A stretch of 35,111 nucleotides of DNA from Blautia sp900556555 (GTDB taxonomy: Bacteria > Bacillota > Clostridia > Lachnospirales > Lachnospiraceae). Numbering within the stretch: position 1 is the stretch's first letter; each line of letters starts with the position of its first letter. The notes beneath the pieces are model-generated. The model was not told where the DNA came from. It searched no databases and was given only the letters and a program-made list of their open reading frames with translations. The stretch lies in assembly GCA_964250615.1 (NCBI GenBank), contig CAXUGM010000031.1. One strand, given 5' to 3'. A program made the translations under genes and the position numbers. Of the stretch, positions 30,899-35,111 are shown one piece after another.

Positions 30899-33574
30899 TC
30901 ACCATCTGTTTTTCAACTTATTCTGAAGCTGATATAATATATTTAAAGCATCTACTGGTCTTAGCTCATCCACCCGGATGGACTTTAATTCTTCCAGTAC
31001 ATCATCATCTTTTACGGTATCAAACAAAGACATCTGCTTCATATCCACCTCATCATAATGAGGTGCCGGCTTTGGCCTGCTCTTCTTGTTTTCAGATGCT
31101 ATATTCTTCACAGTGGTTGTAATATCTGCACTGACTAACTCCTCTACCAGTTCCTTGGCCCGCTCAATAACCGAATCCGGAACCCCGGCAAGTTTTGCCA
31201 CCTGGATACCATAACTCTTATCTGCACCGCCCTTTACAATCTTACGGAGAAAGACAATATCATCCCCACGTTCTTTTACGGCAATACAGTAATTGTTGAC
31301 ACCTGCCAGTTTTCCTTCCAGCTCTGTCAATTCATGGTAATGGGTTGCAAACAAGGTTTTCGCTCCCAGAATCCTTGGACTGCTGATGTGTTCAATCACC
31401 GCCCAAGCAATGGATAGCCCGTCAAAGGTACTGGTTCCTCTTCCAATCTCATCCAGGATCAAAAGGCTCTTTGAAGTGGCATTACGAAGAATGTTCGCCA
31501 CTTCCGTCATCTCTACCATAAACGTACTCTGTCCGCTGGCCAGGTCATCCGATGCTCCTACTCTTGTGAAGATACGGTCAACAATACCGATATTTGCCTT
31601 TTCTGCCGGAACAAAAGAACCAATCTGAGCCATGAGCACGATCAAAGCAGACTGACGCATATAGGTAGATTTTCCAGCCATATTGGGTCCAGTAATAACC
31701 GAAATTCTGTTTTTCCCATTATCCAGGTAAGTGTCATTAGGAATAAACATATCGTTGGAAATCATCTTTTCCACTACAGGATGACGGCCGTTTTTAATAT
31801 CAATCACACCTCTGGTATTGATCCTCGGACGTACATAATGATTTCGGGATGCTACAAGAGCCATGGATACATAGGCATCCAGCTTTGCAATGGCTTTTGC
31901 AGTCCGCTGGATACGCTCTACTTCACCGGCAACCAGCGTACGTACTTTTACAAACTCTTCATATTCCAGTGCATAAAGCTTATCTTCTGCACCCAGAATC
32001 ATGTCTTCCAGTTCTTTTAATCTTGGAGTGATATAACGCTCTGCATTGGTGAGTGTCTGTTTTCTGGTATAATACTCCGGTACCATATCCTTAAAAGAAT
32101 TGGTCACTTCCAGATAATACCCAAAAACTTTATTATATTTTACCTTTAAAGTACGGATTCCTGTCTTTTCTTTCTCAGATGCTTCCAGCTCTGCCAGCCA
32201 TTCTTTTCCCTTGGTCTTTGCCTCCCGGAATTCATCAATCTGGGGATGATACCCCTGTTTGATGATTCCTCCTTCCTTCATGGCAAGAGGTGGTTCCTCT
32301 ACAATGGCAGCATCCAAAACCTGATACAAATCTCCAAGTTCATCCATCTCTTCGTAAATTTCACGCAATTCTTCACACTGAAATTGTTCCAAAAGTCTTC
32401 TGATATGAGGAATCATACCAATAGAAGTCTTAAAAGAAAGCATATCTCTTGGGTTGGCTGACTGATAGCTGACACGGCTAATGAGACGTTCCAAATCATA
32501 TACCGGGCTTAAATATTCCCGGATTTCTTCCCGGTCCACCTCATGAGCATTCACTTCTTCCAGTGCATCCAGCCTCCTGTTGATGGCTTCCTGGTCAATC
32601 AGGGGCTGTTCGATAAAGGTACGGAGCATTCTGGCTCCCATGGCTGTCATTGTTTTGTCCAGCACCCACAATAAAGAACCTCTTTTCCCTTTATCACGCA
32701 TGGTCTCCGTAAGCTCCAGATTTCTTCTTGTGGAACTGTCGATCAGCATATAACGGTCTGCCAGATAAGGGGTAATGGTTCTCATATGATCCAGAGATGT
32801 TTTCTGCGTCTCAAGAAGATAGGTAAACAATGCCCCTGCCGCAATGACGGCACAGGCATAATCCTTTAGTCCAAGGCCTTCCAGAGAGCTTACATGAAAA
32901 TGTTCTTTCAAGGTTCTGCTGCAAAGTTCATCATCAAAATACCAATTATCCAGAGGAGACATCGTCAGGTTTAAACGATGACGCAGTTCCTCCAGATCAA
33001 TGCCGCTCATGCAAAGAGCCTCATTGCATACCAATTCCGCTGGTGTAAATTTATACACCTCATCCAGAAGTTTTCTGGTGCAGTCTACTTCTGTCACCAT
33101 AAACACTCCTGTGGTAACATCTGCAATGGCAATTCCAAACCTGTTTGAAAGATATACCACAGACATGATATAATTATTTTTTGTTTCATCCAGTGCCTGG
33201 GTATTTAAAGTTGTTCCAGGCGTTACCACACGGATAACTTCCCTCTTTACAATCCCTTTTGCCTGTTTTGGATCTTCCATCTGCTCACAGATGGCGACCT
33301 TATATCCCTTACTGATCAGCCGGTTAATGTAGGTTTCTGCTGCATGAAAGGGGACACCGCACATGGGTGCCCTCTCTGCCATTCCACAGTCTTTTCCTGT
33401 CAGGGTCAGCTCCAGTTCTCTCGAAACCGTCTCTGCGTCCTCAAAAAACATTTCATAGAAATCACCTAAACGGTAAAATAAAATGCTGTCCTTATATTCC
33501 AGTTTTGTCTTCACATAGTGCTGCATCATCGGGGAGATGGATGCCACATCCACGTCTTTTATCGAAATTCCCAT
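30899..33574 (-). CDS. mutS: DNA mismatch recognition ATPase MutS
   Basis: This is an 891-residue MutS. The mismatch-binding Phe-x-Glu is F39-Y-E41 in GDFYEMFF. The connector, lever and clamp domains fill the middle. The ABC-type ATPase has Walker A GPNMAGKST (629-637), Walker B ILDEIGRGTSTFDG and ATHYHELTEL. The C-terminal region includes a beta-clamp-like QMSLFD and ends in a helical dimerisation segment. An AGGATGA lies upstream of the ATG at 33574. It follows miaB by seven bases. Confidence 0.98.
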   Translation of the reverse strand: MGISIKDVDVASISPMMQHYVKTKLEYKDSILFYRLGDFYEMFFEDAETVSRELELTLTGKDCGMAERAPMCGVPFHAAETYINRLISKGYKVAICEQMEDPKQAKGIVKREVIRVVTPGTTLNTQALDETKNNYIMSVVYLSNRFGIAIADVTTGVFMVTEVDCTRKLLDEVYKFTPAELVCNEALCMSGIDLEELRHRLNLTMSPLDNWYFDDELCSRTLKEHFHVSSLEGLGLKDYACAVIAAGALFTYLLETQKTSLDHMRTITPYLADRYMLIDSSTRRNLELTETMRDKGKRGSLLWVLDKTMTAMGARMLRTFIEQPLIDQEAINRRLDALEEVNAHEVDREEIREYLSPVYDLERLISRVSYQSANPRDMLSFKTSIGMIPHIRRLLEQFQCEELREIYEEMDELGDLYQVLDAAIVEEPPLAMKEGGIIKQGYHPQIDEFREAKTKGKEWLAELEASEKEKTGIRTLKVKYNKVFGYYLEVTNSFKDMVPEYYTRKQTLTNAERYITPRLKELEDMILGAEDKLYALEYEEFVKVRTLVAGEVERIQRTAKAIAKLDAYVSMALVASRNHYVRPRINTRGVIDIKNGRHPVVEKMISNDMFIPNDTYLDNGKNRISVITGPNMAGKSTYMRQSALIVLMAQIGSFVPAEKANIGIVDRIFTRVGASDDLASGQSTFMVEMTEVANILRNATSKSLLILDEIGRGTSTFDGLSIAWAVIEHISSPRILGAKTLFATHYHELTELEGKLAGVNNYCIAVKERGDDIVFLRKIVKGGADKSYGIQVAKLAGVPDSVIERAKELVEELVSADITTTVKNIASENKKSRPKPAPHYDEVDMKQMSLFDTVKDDDVLEELKSIRVDELRPVDALNILYQLQNKLKNRW

Positions 33575-33581
33575 GTATTTC

Positions 33582-35027
33582 TCATCCTACCTTTGTACCC
33601 ATATAGTAAAAGCCTCTGCATTCATCCAGATGAACCTGGCAGATCTGTCCCAGAAGGGAGGTATCGCCCTCAAAATGTACCAGAAGATTATTAGACAGAC
33701 GTCCTGTCATCAGATGTGGATCCTGGCTGTTCTGCTCTTCTACCAGAACTTCCTGAATCGTACCGGTATCCCTGGAAGACATATCTCTGCCGATTTCCTG
33801 TACTTTAGAAAGCAGACGGTCGAAACGGTCTTTCACCACATCCTCCGGTATCTGGTTCTCCATGGCAGCAGCCGGAGTCCCTGTACGTTTGGAATAAATA
33901 AAGGTAAATGCACTGTCATACCGTACCTTTTCCACCACATCCATGGTTTCTAAGAAATCTTCTTCTGTCTCTCCAGGAAAACCAACAATAATATCTGTGG
34001 TAAGAGAAATATCTGGAATGGCCGCCCGGATGCGTTCTACCAGATTCAAATACTGCTCTTTTGTATAACGGCGGTTCATCACCTTTAAAATGTCTGTACT
34101 TCCAGACTGCAACGGCAGATGCAGATGCTTACAGATTTTTTTGCTGTTTTTCATAACTTCAATCAATTCGTCTGAAAGATCCTTTGGATGAGAGGTCATG
34201 AAACGAATTCTCTTCAATCCTTCGATTTTTTCGATTTCCTGAAGAAGCTGTGCAAAGGTCATAGGCTCTTCCAGATTTTTTCCGTATGAGTTTACATTCT
34301 GTCCCAGAAGCATAACTTCTACTACGCCATCTGCTACCAGATTCTCGATTTCTCTGACAATGTCCTTTGGATTTCTGCTTCTCTCCCGTCCTCTTACATA
34401 AGGCACAATACAATAACTGCAGAAATTGTTACAGCCAAACATAATATTGACCCCGGATTTAAACGGGAACTTTCTCTGGCTTGGCAAATCTTCCACGATT
34501 TTATCTGTATCTTTCCAGATATCGATCACCATGTGGTCTGACAGAAGTGCAGATACGACCAGTTCTGCAAATTTATAAATATTATGGGTTCCAAAAATCA
34601 GATTCACAAATGAATAACTCTTTTTCAATTTTTCTACAACCTGCGGCTCCTGCATCATGCAGCCGCAAAGACCAATCATCATGTGTGGATTTTTCTTTTT
34701 CAAGCTGTGAAGATATCCCAGACGTCCGTACACTCTCAGATTGGCATTTTCCCGGACAGTACAGGTATTATAAATAACAAAGTCTGCTTCTTCTTCCTGG
34801 ACTTCCACATATCCCATACGCTCCAGGATACCTGCCAGCTTTTCAGAATCCCTGGCATTCATCTGGCAGCCAAAAGTGGTGGTGCACGCTGTCAAAGGAC
34901 GACCCAGTTTTTCAGACTGTTTTTTCACGATTTTGCGTGCAACTTCTATAAAATAATACTGCCTTTCCGGTTCTGATTCCGGTGCCTGCTTAAACACTTC
35001 ATTTTCTTCTATCATTTTATTTGGCAT
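33582..35027 (-). CDS. miaB: tRNA-2-methylthio-N6-dimethylallyladenosine synthase
   Basis: This radical-SAM methylthiotransferase acts on i6A37 made by MiaA. The N-terminal UPF0004 domain holds the auxiliary cluster cysteines C54 (TFGCQMN), C89 (YNTCTVREN) and C123 (LCGCMMQ). The radical SAM motif is C199-x3-C203-x2-C206 in GCNNFCSYC, and a C-terminal TRAM domain is present. It is 481 residues, with an extra ~45-residue N-terminus that is common in Firmicutes. GAAGGAG precedes the ATG at 35027. It is the first gene of the minus-strand repair and tRNA unit in this window. Confidence 0.97.
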   Translation of the reverse strand: MPNKMIEENEVFKQAPESEPERQYYFIEVARKIVKKQSEKLGRPLTACTTTFGCQMNARDSEKLAGILERMGYVEVQEEEADFVIYNTCTVRENANLRVYGRLGYLHSLKKKNPHMMIGLCGCMMQEPQVVEKLKKSYSFVNLIFGTHNIYKFAELVVSALLSDHMVIDIWKDTDKIVEDLPSQRKFPFKSGVNIMFGCNNFCSYCIVPYVRGRERSRNPKDIVREIENLVADGVVEVMLLGQNVNSYGKNLEEPMTFAQLLQEIEKIEGLKRIRFMTSHPKDLSDELIEVMKNSKKICKHLHLPLQSGSTDILKVMNRRYTKEQYLNLVERIRAAIPDISLTTDIIVGFPGETEEDFLETMDVVEKVRYDSAFTFIYSKRTGTPAAAMENQIPEDVVKDRFDRLLSKVQEIGRDMSSRDTGTIQEVLVEEQNSQDPHLMTGRLSNNLLVHFEGDTSLLGQICQVHLDECRGFYYMGTKVG

Positions 35028-35047
35028 TTTTTTCTCCTTCCTATTCT

Positions 35048-35083
35048 GTCAAGCCTAAATCTATTGATTTTACTGGCTTTGAC
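35048..35083 (-). promoter_or_regulatory. Inverted repeat in the miaB leader
   Basis: GTCAAGCC at 35048-35055 is complementary to GGCTTTGAC at 35075-35083 apart from one bulged base, with a 19-base AT-rich loop. It lies about 20 bases upstream of the miaB ATG. It could be an RNA hairpin or an operator-like dyad. The window ends at 35111, so the promoter is not seen. Confidence 0.35.
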
Positions 35084-35111
35084 GTATTTTATTTACCTCG
35101 AAAACAGAGCC

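Noticed and set aside
35043..35052. TTGACA-like -35 on the minus strand before miaB
   Set aside because: A -10 at the proper distance would fall inside the miaB coding region, so it cannot be the miaB promoter.
1..35111. tRNA, rRNA, riboswitch or CRISPR features
   Set aside because: No cloverleaf-like, rRNA-like or repeat-spacer pattern was recognised in the short intergenic gaps. This was a reading by eye; a covariance-model scan would be decisive.

Overview
The window looks like the chromosome of a low-GC Clostridia, most likely a Lachnospiraceae (Blautia/Ruminococcus-like). The basis is protein-level resemblance plus three conserved blocks: hlyD-like/yggS/sepF/ylmH, radC/mre/mrdA/min/rodA/mgsA, and miaB/mutS/mutL/miaA. 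No database search was possible. There are 33 convincing protein genes, no rRNA or tRNA gene, no CRISPR array and no insertion sequence.

Left end (1-2280): an AT-rich accessory island on the + strand. An extended -10 promoter drives an ORC/archaeal-type AAA ATPase (222-1406). One base after its stop comes a PD-(D/E)XK nuclease resembling the DpnII-MboI endonuclease fold (1408-2142), and a hairpin terminator follows (2245-2274). This is the best candidate in the window for a little-described system, probably defence. It abuts a Xer-type tyrosine recombinase (2372-3430) whose composition looks like the core chromosome.

3483-6851: dtd and an AI-2E-family membrane protein on -, a divergent TtcA-like tRNA thiolase on + ending in a strong terminator, and a cytidylate-kinase-like protein on -.

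6919-13089 (all -): one likely operon read hlyD-like, yggS, sepF, ylmH, aroB, lspA, rluD. It combines division-site genes with PLP homeostasis, the shikimate pathway, lipoprotein processing and rRNA pseudouridylation.

13264-13947: a small DUF378 membrane protein (+) and a small P-loop protein of unknown role (-), converging on a shared terminator.

14069-23811 (all -): a cell-shape and division-site operon read radC, mreB-like, mreC, mreD, mrdA (PBP2), minD, minE, rodA, mgsA, S11-peptidase-like. Several members look degenerate. The MreB homologue lacks key ATPase residues, minC is missing between mrdA and minD, MinE lacks the usual hydrophobic N-terminus, MgsA has three of four studied Asp residues replaced, and the S11 protein has lost all three catalytic motifs. 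MreC, MreD, PBP2, RodA and MinD look intact. This would suit an ovoid or coccoid cell that has repurposed its elongation genes, but that is inference.

23890-35027 (all -): miaB, mutS, mutL, miaA, a YnbB-like PLP enzyme, a BaiN/HI0933-type flavoprotein and a COG2509-type flavoprotein. They are closely spaced or overlapping and probably form one transcription unit for tRNA A37 modification and mismatch repair.

No gene-free stretch exceeds 300 bases.
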